Both the position numbers and the translations under genes were made by a program. The notes beneath the pieces were generated by a model. That model worked only from the letters and a program-made list of their open reading frames with translations. It was not told where the DNA came from and made no database searches. This document shows positions 12,848 to 19,296 of a DNA stretch of 19,296 nt, piece after piece. The stretch is taken from NCBI GenBank assembly GCA_045599385.1, contig JAZRVW010000082.1, positions 1 through 19,296 on the forward strand, read 5' to 3'. How positions within the stretch are numbered: position 1 is the stretch's first letter; each line of letters starts with the position of its first letter. Origin of the DNA: F23-B02 sp045599385 (GTDB lineage Bacteria; Bacillota; Clostridia; Oscillospirales; Oscillospiraceae).

Positions 12848-14161
12848 TCACTTTACAAAACTATGATAAATTACTCTGACGGCGTTTTCAAAGTCGTCGT
12901 TATTTACACCTACTATTATATTCAGCTCATCGGGGCCCTGAGAAATCATTCTGATGTTGATTCCGTTTCTGCCCAATGCCGCAAAAAGTCGGCCTGAGGA
13001 GCCGGGCTTGAAGGCCATTTTACGTCCGACGGCGGCTACGATTGCGATATCGTTTATGATTTCAATGTTGTCGGGCTTAATGCTCTTCTGAAGCTCGCCC
13101 ACAATGGAATACAGACAGTTTGCCGTTGATGCCGAGGACACCACAACGGAGATGGAATCGATGCCCGAGGGGGTATATTCAACGCAGACGTTGTGGTTTT
13201 CAAAGGCCTCGAGAATCTTGCGGAGGGAGCCCACCTCGGAGGAAAGTCCCGACTTTGAAACCGTTACGATACTGAAATTCTTTTTGCCCGCAATGCCCGT
13301 GATAAAGCGCTCGTTTATGGCCTCATCATCAAACTTTTCCATGATGACGGTGCCGGGGTGGTCGGGAGCGTTTGTGTTGCGGATATTCAGCGGAATGTTC
13401 TTCTCTCTTACGGGGAACACCGCACCCTCGTGCAGCACCTGAGCGCCCATGTAGCTGAGATTGCGCAGCTCATTATAGGTGATGTGCTCAATGGTGTCGG
13501 GATTTTCGACTATGCGGGGGTCTGCCATGAGAATACCGGAAACATCCGTCCAGTTTTCATATACATCTGCGTCAAGGGCCGCTGCCGCAAGGGCGCCCGT
13601 TACATCGCTGCCGCCGCGGGAAAGCACCTTGATGCTTCCGTCGGGAAGAACGCCGTAGAAGCCGGGAATTACAACCCTGCGTCCCGATGCAAGTTTTTCA
13701 AGCTCGGCATAGGACTCTTCCTTGTTAATGGTGCCGTCGAAGTTGAACTTCAGCCAGCTTGCAGCATCAAGAAAATCATAGCCGAGATAGTCCGCCATGA
13801 GCTTTGCGGAGAAGTATTCGCCGCGGGAAACCAGCTTGTCCTTGCTGATGCCGCTGTCAAGCTCCTCACGCAGAGCCTTGAGCTCGGACTCAATGTCCAC
13901 CCCGAGATTAAGCTCGGAGCAGATTTCGCGGTAGCGGTCGGCAATCATTGCGAAAACGCTGTCGCAGTCAACGCCGTATTTAATATGAGCGTGACAGAGA
14001 TACAGAAGGTCCGTGAGCTTGTGGTCCTCCTTGTTTCTCTTTCCTGCCGCGGAAACAACGATGACCTTTCTCGCGGGGTCCGATTCGATAATGCTTTTTA
14101 CTTTTTTAAACTGTCCGGCGGAGGCCATTGAGGAGCCGCCGAATTTTGCAACCTTCAACAT
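12848..14161 (-). CDS. lysC: Aspartate kinase (monofunctional, with ACT domains)
   Basis: The 437-residue enzyme phosphorylates L-aspartate, the first step of the aspartate family. The N-terminal KFGGSSMASAGQFKKV (residues 5-20) is the kinase signature. SRGEYFSAKLMADYL lies near 126-140 and the ATP/substrate segment SRGGSDVTGALAAAAL near 190-205. Two ACT-type regulatory segments follow: FSIVTVSKSGLSSEVG near 296-311 and DIAIVAAVGRKMAFKPG near 375-391. Length is like that of B. subtilis YclM, which suggests allosteric control by threonine and/or lysine, but the effector cannot be read here. The ATG is 3 bases after the hom stop, with no strong ribosome binding site, so translation is probably coupled. 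Confidence 0.93.
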   Translation of the reverse strand: MLKVAKFGGSSMASAGQFKKVKSIIESDPARKVIVVSAAGKRNKEDHKLTDLLYLCHAHIKYGVDCDSVFAMIADRYREICSELNLGVDIESELKALREELDSGISKDKLVSRGEYFSAKLMADYLGYDFLDAASWLKFNFDGTINKEESYAELEKLASGRRVVIPGFYGVLPDGSIKVLSRGGSDVTGALAAAALDADVYENWTDVSGILMADPRIVENPDTIEHITYNELRNLSYMGAQVLHEGAVFPVREKNIPLNIRNTNAPDHPGTVIMEKFDDEAINERFITGIAGKKNFSIVTVSKSGLSSEVGSLRKILEAFENHNVCVEYTPSGIDSISVVVSSASTANCLYSIVGELQKSIKPDNIEIINDIAIVAAVGRKMAFKPGSSGRLFAALGRNGINIRMISQGPDELNIIVGVNNDDFENAVRVIYHSFVK

Positions 14162-14164
14162 AGC

Positions 14165-15304
14165 TTACACAATACCTGCAAAGAACAGTGCAGGGTCTGC
14201 CTCCTTTGCCTTTGCTGCCCATGCGTGCATTTCCGCAACGCTTACGTCGCCAATAATAACGCCTTCGCCGCAGGCTTCCACTACCATGCTGTCAAGCCAT
14301 TCGTCCCTGCCTGCAAAGCGGACATAGTAGGGGTGCTTCTCGGCGGAGTTGTCGGGCTTCATGTCCTCCATTTTGTCGGTGTAGAAGCTCTTTACGCCGC
14401 AGAGTATATCCACGCAGTCCTGAACTGCGTTGTAGGCCGTGGGATAACGTCCTGCGCCCTGACCGTAGAAGCTTTCCTTGCCGGAAAGGCTTGTTTCAAA
14501 GGAAATGATGTTCATCGCCTTGCTGACGGCGGCTTCAAGCTCACCAGCGGCAACAAAGGAAGGCTCAACATAAGCAAGCACCGCGCCGTCAACATTCTTG
14601 CCGAAGGCAAGCATTCTGCAGACACGGCCAAGCTCCTCGGCTGCGAAAATGTCGCAGGCCTTGATGTGACGTATACCTGCAACGGGAACGTCCTCCTCCT
14701 TGAAGCAGGCGCCGAAGGCAACGTTTGCGGAAATGATGCACTTGCGCTGAATGTCAAGACCGTCGATATCGGCGGTGGGGTCAGCCTCGGCATAGCCGAG
14801 CTTCTGTGCCTCGGCAAGAACCTCGCCGAAGTCGCTGCCGTTGACGTGCATATTGTCGAGAATGAAGTTTGTTGTGCCGTTCATGATGCCGCAGAAGGAA
14901 TCAATCTTATCAAGGCGTGCCGCACGCTCAAGATTCTTCAGCCAGGGGATACCGCCGCCGACTGCGGGAGTGCAGCGGAACGCAACACCCATCTCTTTTG
15001 CCAGGCTCACAAGCTCCTTATAATAATGTGCAACCAGATGCTTATTTGCGGTTACAACATTCTTTCCTGCCTTCATGGCGGCGGACACATACTCAAAGGC
15101 GGGGGAAAGTCCGCCCATGACCTCAACAACGGTGTCAACCTCTTTATCATTTAAAATAGTATTGATGTCTTTTACGGCGCGCTCGCCCAGTTCAGCCTTA
15201 TCTCTGCGCACCAGAACATATTTAAGCTCCATATCGCTTCTTTTATCAACGATGTCAAGAACTCCGCCGCCGACTACTCCGCAGCCCAATAATGCAATTT
15301 TCAT
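14165..15304 (-). CDS. hom: Homoserine dehydrogenase
   Basis: The 379-residue enzyme reduces aspartate semialdehyde to homoserine. It has the NAD(P)-binding GCGVVGGGV at 7-15, TANKHL with Lys88, the family signature around GIMNGTTNFIL (139-149), and AEADPTADIDGLDIQRK with the catalytic Lys188. GQGAGRYPTAYNAVQD near 281-296 closes the catalytic part. Most Gram-positive Hom proteins are about 430 residues with a C-terminal ACT domain. Here only some 54 residues follow YYVRF (326-330), so the ACT domain is absent or reduced, and threonine feedback may act elsewhere. AAAGGCGG precedes the ATG. It opens hom-lysC-asd, whose product homoserine feeds MetA encoded in the same window. Confidence 0.94.
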   Translation of the reverse strand: MKIALLGCGVVGGGVLDIVDKRSDMELKYVLVRRDKAELGERAVKDINTILNDKEVDTVVEVMGGLSPAFEYVSAAMKAGKNVVTANKHLVAHYYKELVSLAKEMGVAFRCTPAVGGGIPWLKNLERAARLDKIDSFCGIMNGTTNFILDNMHVNGSDFGEVLAEAQKLGYAEADPTADIDGLDIQRKCIISANVAFGACFKEEDVPVAGIRHIKACDIFAAEELGRVCRMLAFGKNVDGAVLAYVEPSFVAAGELEAAVSKAMNIISFETSLSGKESFYGQGAGRYPTAYNAVQDCVDILCGVKSFYTDKMEDMKPDNSAEKHPYYVRFAGRDEWLDSMVVEACGEGVIIGDVSVAEMHAWAAKAKEADPALFFAGIV

Positions 15305-15369
15305 ACCAATACCGCCTTTTGTTATAATTTTGTCTTTGTTGCAAGGACATTTGTTTACGAGATGAAAAC

Positions 15370-15398
15370 ACTATAGCACAACGGGCGGTCTTATGCAA
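15370..15398 (-). promoter_or_regulatory. hom-lysC-asd promoter
   Basis: On the minus strand TTGCAT (15393-15398) and TATAGT (15370-15375) are 17 bases apart, with TG one base before the -10. The predicted leader is about 60 bases and shows no terminator, leader peptide or recognisable riboswitch. Confidence 0.7.
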
Positions 15399-15404
15399 GG
15401 CTTT

Positions 15405-15652
15405 TTGCAACTATATATGTAGAAAACCCTTATATTTTGAGGGGTGTTTTTGGTTAAATTGCTCAAAAGCACTATTTTGCAATCCTGCATTTGCAAGTCG
15501 CAGTCCGTTTTTGCATCAAGATATCGCCCAATCCTGCATTTTTATGCCCATATCTTGCATATTTTTGCCCGTTTTGAATTATTTTGCCTGTTCCTTGTGT
15601 TAATGCGTTAAATTTTTTGCATTTTTGAAAATTAAAAATTTCATTTTTGCCC
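15405..15652. other. T-rich intergenic stretch with repeated TTGC motifs
   Basis: The 466-base gap between hom and the TRAP binding-protein gene contains no gene I can support. Between about 15470 and 15650 the plus strand carries twelve TGC triplets, mostly preceded or followed by T runs. ATCCTGCATTT occurs twice (15482, 15531). Between 15535 and 15570 the TGC steps recur every 10-11 bases, so the T tracts are in helical phase and the DNA may be curved. No terminator-like hairpin is seen. Confidence 0.5.
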
Positions 15653-15681
15653 TTGAAAAACCGTTTCAAAGGGTGTATAAT
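15653..15681 (+). promoter_or_regulatory. TRAP operon promoter with overlapping inverted repeat
   Basis: TTGAAA (15653-15658) and a perfect TATAAT (15676-15681) are 17 bases apart. TTGAAA and TTTCAA (15653-15658 and 15664-15669) form an inverted repeat over the -35 region, a possible operator. The leader to the ATG is about 80 bases and contains a direct repeat AAAACCAAT near 15730-15757. Confidence 0.75.
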
Positions 15682-15770
15682 GCAGACATCTTGAAATTCC
15701 GGTTTTGATTTTATTCAAATCGGATTATGCAAAACCAATTTACAACAAAACCAATCAGGAGGAAAATATC

Positions 15771-16796
15771 ATGAAGAAATTTATAGCATTGCTTCTCTGT
15801 CTGCTCATGGTAGCAGCGCTGTGCGCATGCGGCGGCAACGACGGCGGCGACAAGAAGGGCGGCCTCGGTGACGCCATCAAGGACGCAGAAAAAGCAGATG
15901 TCAATGACGGCAGCAACGGTCTCGCAATGGGCACCGGCGGCGACTCCGGCACCTACTATGCAGTAGGCGGCGTTCTCTGCAAGGTAGTCGGCGACAAGAC
16001 CGGCCTCTCCCTCTCCGCAGTTGCAACCGGCGGCTCCGCTGACAACCTTATGAACATGGGTCTGGTTTACCAGCTGGCAACCGTTCAGTCCGACGTTATG
16101 ACCTATGCCTTCGACGGCACCAACACCTTCGCCGAAAGCGGCAAGATTGACAACTTCCGCGTTCTCTGCGCACTCTATGCAGAAACCGTTCAGATCGTAA
16201 CTCTTGACCCCAACATCAAGAGCGTAGCTGACCTCAAGGGCAAGTCCGTCTGCGTCGGCGACCAGGGCTCCGGCACCTACTACAACACCGTTGACGTTCT
16301 GGCAGCCTACGGCATGACCATTGACGACATCAACCCCGTATACCAGTCCTTCGGTGACTCCACCGAAAGCCTGCAGGACGGCAAGATTGACGCAGCATTC
16401 CTCTGCGCAGGTGCTCCCACCCCCGCAGTTTCCACCCTTGACTCCGCAAAGCCCATCTACCTCGTTTCCATCGACGACGAGCACATGGATAAGCTTCTGA
16501 AGGCATGCCCCTACTACGCAGCATACACCATTCCCGCAGGCACCTATGAGTCCTTCAAGGAAGATACTCAGACCATCACCGTAAAGGCAACTCTTATCTG
16601 CTCCGCAAACCTCTCTGACGAGTGCGCATACAACATCGTATCCGCAATCTTCGAGAACAAGGACGCAATCACCGCACTGCACGCAAAGGGCGCTGAGCTC
16701 GACCTCACCTTCGCAACCGACGGTATCGCAGTTCCCTTCCACGCAGGTGCTGCTCAGTACTTCGCCGAGCAGGGCATCACTGTAGCAACCAAGTAA
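15771..16796 (+). CDS. TAXI-family TRAP transporter substrate-binding lipoprotein
   Basis: The 341-residue protein is the extracytoplasmic binding component of a TAXI-type tripartite (TRAP) transporter, which imports organic acids or similar solutes driven by an ion gradient. It has a signal sequence (KK, then a hydrophobic core at 4-16) and a lipobox LCAC with Cys20 as the lipidated residue, so it is anchored to the outer face of the membrane. The mature protein starts with a Gly/Asp/Lys linker, then LAMGTGGDSGTYYAVGG near 49-65 and VATGGSADNLMNMG near 85-98, both typical of TAXI proteins, and VCVGDQGSGTYYNTVDVL near 161-178. GGAGGAAAA precedes the ATG at 15771. The cognate permease follows. 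The substrate is unknown. Confidence 0.92.
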   Translation: MKKFIALLLCLLMVAALCACGGNDGGDKKGGLGDAIKDAEKADVNDGSNGLAMGTGGDSGTYYAVGGVLCKVVGDKTGLSLSAVATGGSADNLMNMGLVYQLATVQSDVMTYAFDGTNTFAESGKIDNFRVLCALYAETVQIVTLDPNIKSVADLKGKSVCVGDQGSGTYYNTVDVLAAYGMTIDDINPVYQSFGDSTESLQDGKIDAAFLCAGAPTPAVSTLDSAKPIYLVSIDDEHMDKLLKACPYYAAYTIPAGTYESFKEDTQTITVKATLICSANLSDECAYNIVSAIFENKDAITALHAKGAELDLTFATDGIAVPFHAGAAQYFAEQGITVATK

Positions 16797-16821
16797 TCTT
16801 AGCGAAAAGTTTATACCGATT

Positions 16822-16855
16822 TTAAACTACGGCACCGAAAGGTGCCGTAGTTTAA
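16822..16855 (+). promoter_or_regulatory. 15-bp hairpin between binding protein and permease genes
   Basis: TTAAACTACGGCACC (16822-16836), loop GAAA, and GGTGCCGTAGTTTAA (16841-16855) pair perfectly. What follows is CCCCTATTTT, not a T run, so it is not a standard terminator. It is likely an mRNA 3'-stabilising or processing element, or a leaky terminator, that keeps the binding protein in excess of the permease. Confidence 0.6.
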
Positions 16856-16874
16856 CCCCTATTTTAAGCACTTT

Positions 16875-16924
16875 CTGATATTTACCAAAGGGCGCAAATT
16901 TTTCCGTCTTTTAGTAAATATCAG
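16875..16924. repeat. 11-bp inverted repeat just before the permease gene
   Basis: CTGATATTTAC (16875-16885) and GTAAATATCAG (16914-16924) are perfect complements separated by 28 bases. The right arm ends 11 bases before the permease ribosome binding site AAAGGA. It could be a second mRNA hairpin or a spaced protein-binding site. Confidence 0.55.
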
Positions 16925-16950
16925 TAGCTTCCCAGAAAGGATCAACCGCC

Positions 16951-19020
16951 ATGTCCAAGAAAAACAAGAAAAAAGCAGAAGAGGATATTAAGCTGAAGGC
17001 CGCCTCTTCTGCAACCGAAGACAGCGCAGAGGATATAGCCGCCAGCGTTGACGAGGTTATGAAAAAGTACGACAGAGAGTCCAACACACGTATATGGGAG
17101 GGCGTTCCCAAATACATCGTCATGTCAATCATGGCGCTGTTCTCCGTCTTCTGCATCGTCATGACCCTGTTCATCACCGTTGACGACCGCGTAAGACTCA
17201 CAAGCTTTGTGGGTTCGGCTCTTCTCATGGGCTTCCTTATCTACCCCGCAAAAAAGGGTACGCAGAGGGTAAACTATATACCCTGGTATGACTGGATAAT
17301 CATGCTTGCCGGTGCCGGTGCCTTCTTCTACTACTGCATCAACCATTCGGACATTGTTGCCCGCGTACTTAACATCTACCCCTATGAAATCATCATCGGT
17401 CTCATCGGTCTGCTGGCTCTTATGGAGCTGTGCCGCCGCAGCGTAGGTGTTCCCATTCTCATCGTCGCGGGCGCATTCATGATGTACGCCTGGTACTACT
17501 TCAGCTTTACAAAGGGGCTCGGTCTCAATTACGGCGGTCAGTTCCTCATTTACAATCTGTTCTACACCACCACCGGCATTATGACAACGCCTATCAGCGT
17601 CTGCTCAAAGTACATAGTCGTATTCATCATCTTCGGCGCGTTCCTTGAGCGCACGGGTATTTCCGAATACTTCATAAAGCTTGCAAACTCCATTGCAGGC
17701 GGCTCCTCCGGCGGTCCCGCAAAGGTTGCCGTCATCTCCTCCGCGCTCTGCGGCATGGTTTCCGGTTCCTCTGTCGGCAACACCGTAACCACCGGCTCCG
17801 TCACCATTCCCATGATGAAGAAAACCGGCTACAAGCCCGAATTTGCAGGTGGGGTTGAATCTCCCCCCTCCACCGGCGGCCAGATAATGCCGCCCATTAT
17901 GGGCGCAGCCGCCTTCCTCATGATTGACTATCTAGGCATTCCCTACTCCCAGATTATCACCTACGCAATCCTCCCCGCAGTTCTTTACTTCGCCGGCATT
18001 TTCATCACCGTTCACCTTGAAGCAAAGAAGCTCGGGCTCAGAGGTATTCCCCGTGCTGAGCTTCCTTCCTTCTGGAAGCTTCAGAAGCAGCTTTACCTTC
18101 TCATTCCTCTGATTGTTCTGGTATGGCTTGTTTCCTCAAACACCTACACCATGGCATTCTCTGCTTCAATCGCAATTCTGCTTGCGGTTGTAATCGGTCT
18201 GATTGAAACCCTTCGCATCGGAATCGGCGCAAGAAAGCGCGGCGAGGCTTCAGCCGAAACCTCACTTGTCAAGGAAACCGCCGTTAAAATCGGTGACATG
18301 ATTTTCAACTCCTTCTCCGGCGGTGCAAAGAGCTGCATTTCCGTAATCGCCGCCTGCGGCATGGCAGGCTGTGTAGCAGGCTCCATCACCATGACCGGTC
18401 TCGGCTCCCAGCTCATCAACGCCGTTCTGAAGATTTCCGGCGACCACGTGTTCATTGCGCTGTTCCTGACCATGCTCTGCTGCATCGTTCTCGGCATGGG
18501 TGTTCCCACCACCGCAAACTTCTGCATCATGGCAACCACCTGCGCACCTATCCTTATTGAGATGGGCATTGACAACACCGCCGCATACTTCTTTGTATTC
18601 TACTTCGGCATCGTTGCCGACATCACTCCTCCCGTTGCCCTTGCAGCCTACGCAGGCAGCGCCATTGCAAAGTCCAATCCCATGAAGACGGCACTGAACG
18701 CCACGAAGCTTGCCATTGCGGCATTCATCGTGCCGTACATATTCGCCATGAATCCGGTAATGCTTCTCATGAACGAGGGCGTAGTCAGCGCTGTCATGGT
18801 AATCGTCACCTCTCTGCTTGGCATCTTCGGTGTTGCCGTCTGCATGAACGGCTTCCTGTTCAAGAAGGTTCACTGGCTGCTGCGTCTTGCAATCCTCGCA
18901 GGCGGTCTCGCAATGCTGGTTCCCGGAACTCTGACCGACGTTATCGGTTTTGCGGTACTCGCCGCAGTTGTGGCTTTCCAGTTCGTTTCCGCAAAGAAGC
19001 AGTCTGCCGTCGCAGCATAA
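16951..19020 (+). CDS. TRAP transporter permease, fused DctQ-DctM (4TM/12TM)
   Basis: The 689-residue membrane protein fuses the small (DctQ, 4 segments) and large (DctM, 12 segments) TRAP permease subunits, the usual form in TAXI systems. A charged, Lys/Glu-rich cytoplasmic N-terminus of about 50 residues is followed by hydrophobic segments to about 190 (DctQ part) and then the DctM part. Family motifs are GGVESPPSTGGQIMPPIMGAAAFLM from residue 300 (split here as GGVESPPSTGG and QIMPP) and ADITPPVALAAYAGSAIAKSNP from about 556. AAAGGA precedes the ATG. It follows the binding-protein gene by 154 bases containing two inverted repeats, and its stop codon is 10 bases before the second MITE-like copy. 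Substrate unknown. Confidence 0.92.
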   Translation: MSKKNKKKAEEDIKLKAASSATEDSAEDIAASVDEVMKKYDRESNTRIWEGVPKYIVMSIMALFSVFCIVMTLFITVDDRVRLTSFVGSALLMGFLIYPAKKGTQRVNYIPWYDWIIMLAGAGAFFYYCINHSDIVARVLNIYPYEIIIGLIGLLALMELCRRSVGVPILIVAGAFMMYAWYYFSFTKGLGLNYGGQFLIYNLFYTTTGIMTTPISVCSKYIVVFIIFGAFLERTGISEYFIKLANSIAGGSSGGPAKVAVISSALCGMVSGSSVGNTVTTGSVTIPMMKKTGYKPEFAGGVESPPSTGGQIMPPIMGAAAFLMIDYLGIPYSQIITYAILPAVLYFAGIFITVHLEAKKLGLRGIPRAELPSFWKLQKQLYLLIPLIVLVWLVSSNTYTMAFSASIAILLAVVIGLIETLRIGIGARKRGEASAETSLVKETAVKIGDMIFNSFSGGAKSCISVIAACGMAGCVAGSITMTGLGSQLINAVLKISGDHVFIALFLTMLCCIVLGMGVPTTANFCIMATTCAPILIEMGIDNTAAYFFVFYFGIVADITPPVALAAYAGSAIAKSNPMKTALNATKLAIAAFIVPYIFAMNPVMLLMNEGVVSAVMVIVTSLLGIFGVAVCMNGFLFKKVHWLLRLAILAGGLAMLVPGTLTDVIGFAVLAAVVAFQFVSAKKQSAVAA

Positions 19021-19030
19021 CATTAAGCAT

Positions 19031-19296
19031 AAAAGAGCAGCAAAGGGCACTCTCACTTAGGGATTAATAGCCCTGAAAGAAGCTGTTTTTCCGTAATACA
19101 TCGTTAAAAATGCTCGGAATACATAGCCAGTATTCCTGCGCTTTTCGCCTTGTCTTACGAAAAAACATCAATCTCTCAGGGTGCGAAGCAGTTTTGAGCG
19201 AGAGATTTTTCGTTCAGACAAAATAACAAAAACTCGGCAATGCTGACGCATGCCGAGTTTTGTTATGATGTATGGGCGGAAAAGGTCCGTTCAAAA
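19031..19296. mobile_element. MITE-like element, copy 2 (cut by the window end)
   Basis: From AAAAGAGC at 19031 the sequence follows copy 1 (2145-2412) in the same orientation with about 15 substitutions plus a small gap near the left end. The right terminal repeat lies outside the window. The internal stem AATAGC/GCTGTT keeps pairing through a G-U pair, GGAATAC/GTATTCC is unchanged, and the terminator stem shows a compensatory change. As in copy 1, it lies immediately after a gene's stop codon. Confidence 0.75.
19228..19262 (+). terminator. Terminator hairpin inside MITE-like copy 2
   Basis: AAAAACTCGGC, a bulged A, ATGC, loop TGAC, GCATGCCGAGTTTT form the same stem as in copy 1, with C-G in place of T-A. 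It is the only terminator seen after the TRAP permease gene. Its T run (TTTTGTT) is interrupted. Confidence 0.65.

Noticed and set aside
15305..15365. Threonine or methionine leader peptide before hom
   Set aside because: The leader is only about 60 bases, with no terminator, and the only ATG before hom reads out of frame across the hom start without a ribosome binding site.
15472..15669. 65-codon minus-strand frame in the hom-TRAP gap
   Set aside because: Starts with TTG without a ribosome binding site; its Lys-rich sequence simply reflects the T-rich DNA.
15711..16742. Minus-strand frame of over 340 codons antisense to the TAXI lipoprotein gene
   Set aside because: Cys/Val/Gly-rich translation without domains, opposite a gene with promoter, ribosome binding site, lipobox and family motifs.

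Overview
The window looks like a chromosomal segment of a low-GC-lineage Firmicute, most likely an uncultured gut Clostridia (Oscillospirales/Ruminococcaceae-like). I infer this from the protein families, strong AGGAGG-type ribosome binding sites, consensus sigma-A promoters, a split transketolase, a clostridial-type lipoprotein signal (LCAC) and a MetA with Glu111. Nothing here looks like phage, plasmid or an island. It is a housekeeping/metabolic region decorated with small repeats.

Layout. 1-351: non-coding repeat cluster (two 74-bp repeats around a palindromic block), then the rpsI terminator. 352-1210 (-): rplM-rpsI (L13, S9) with a TTGACA-17-TATAAA promoter and a small leader hairpin. 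1421-2155 (+): a TtcA-like tRNA thiolation enzyme. 2145-2452: a 308-bp element with terminal inverted repeats, carrying its own bidirectional terminator; a second copy starts at 19031 and runs off the window. 2455-4668 (-): metY-metA. 4979-5146 (+): a 55-residue membrane peptide. 5175-6050 (-) and 6229-7740 (+): a divergent LysR regulator and a PutP-type Na+/proline symporter. 7898-11636 (+): tktN-tktC, a galactokinase-family kinase and MscS. 11829-15304 (-): hom-lysC-asd, the aspartate pathway to homoserine. 15771-19020 (+): a TAXI-type TRAP transporter (lipoprotein plus fused DctQM permease).

How they fit: LysC, Asd and Hom make aspartyl phosphate, aspartate semialdehyde and homoserine. MetA (predicted acetyl-CoA-dependent) and MetY then convert homoserine to O-acetylhomoserine and homocysteine, so most steps from aspartate to homocysteine lie in two operons of this window.

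The most interesting object is the metY leader (about 4701-4859, minus strand). Right after a consensus promoter there is a 19-codon ORF, MKKMNLRGMMMRNTVFGLF, with five Met codons, three of them consecutive. It is followed by a 12-bp intrinsic terminator. The end of the ORF (segment 2) can pair with a segment before the ORF (1) or with a segment after it (3), and segment 3 contains the 5' arm of the terminator (3:4). This is the full architecture of classical ribosome-mediated attenuation, here apparently sensing methionyl-tRNA. Everything about its function is inferred from sequence.
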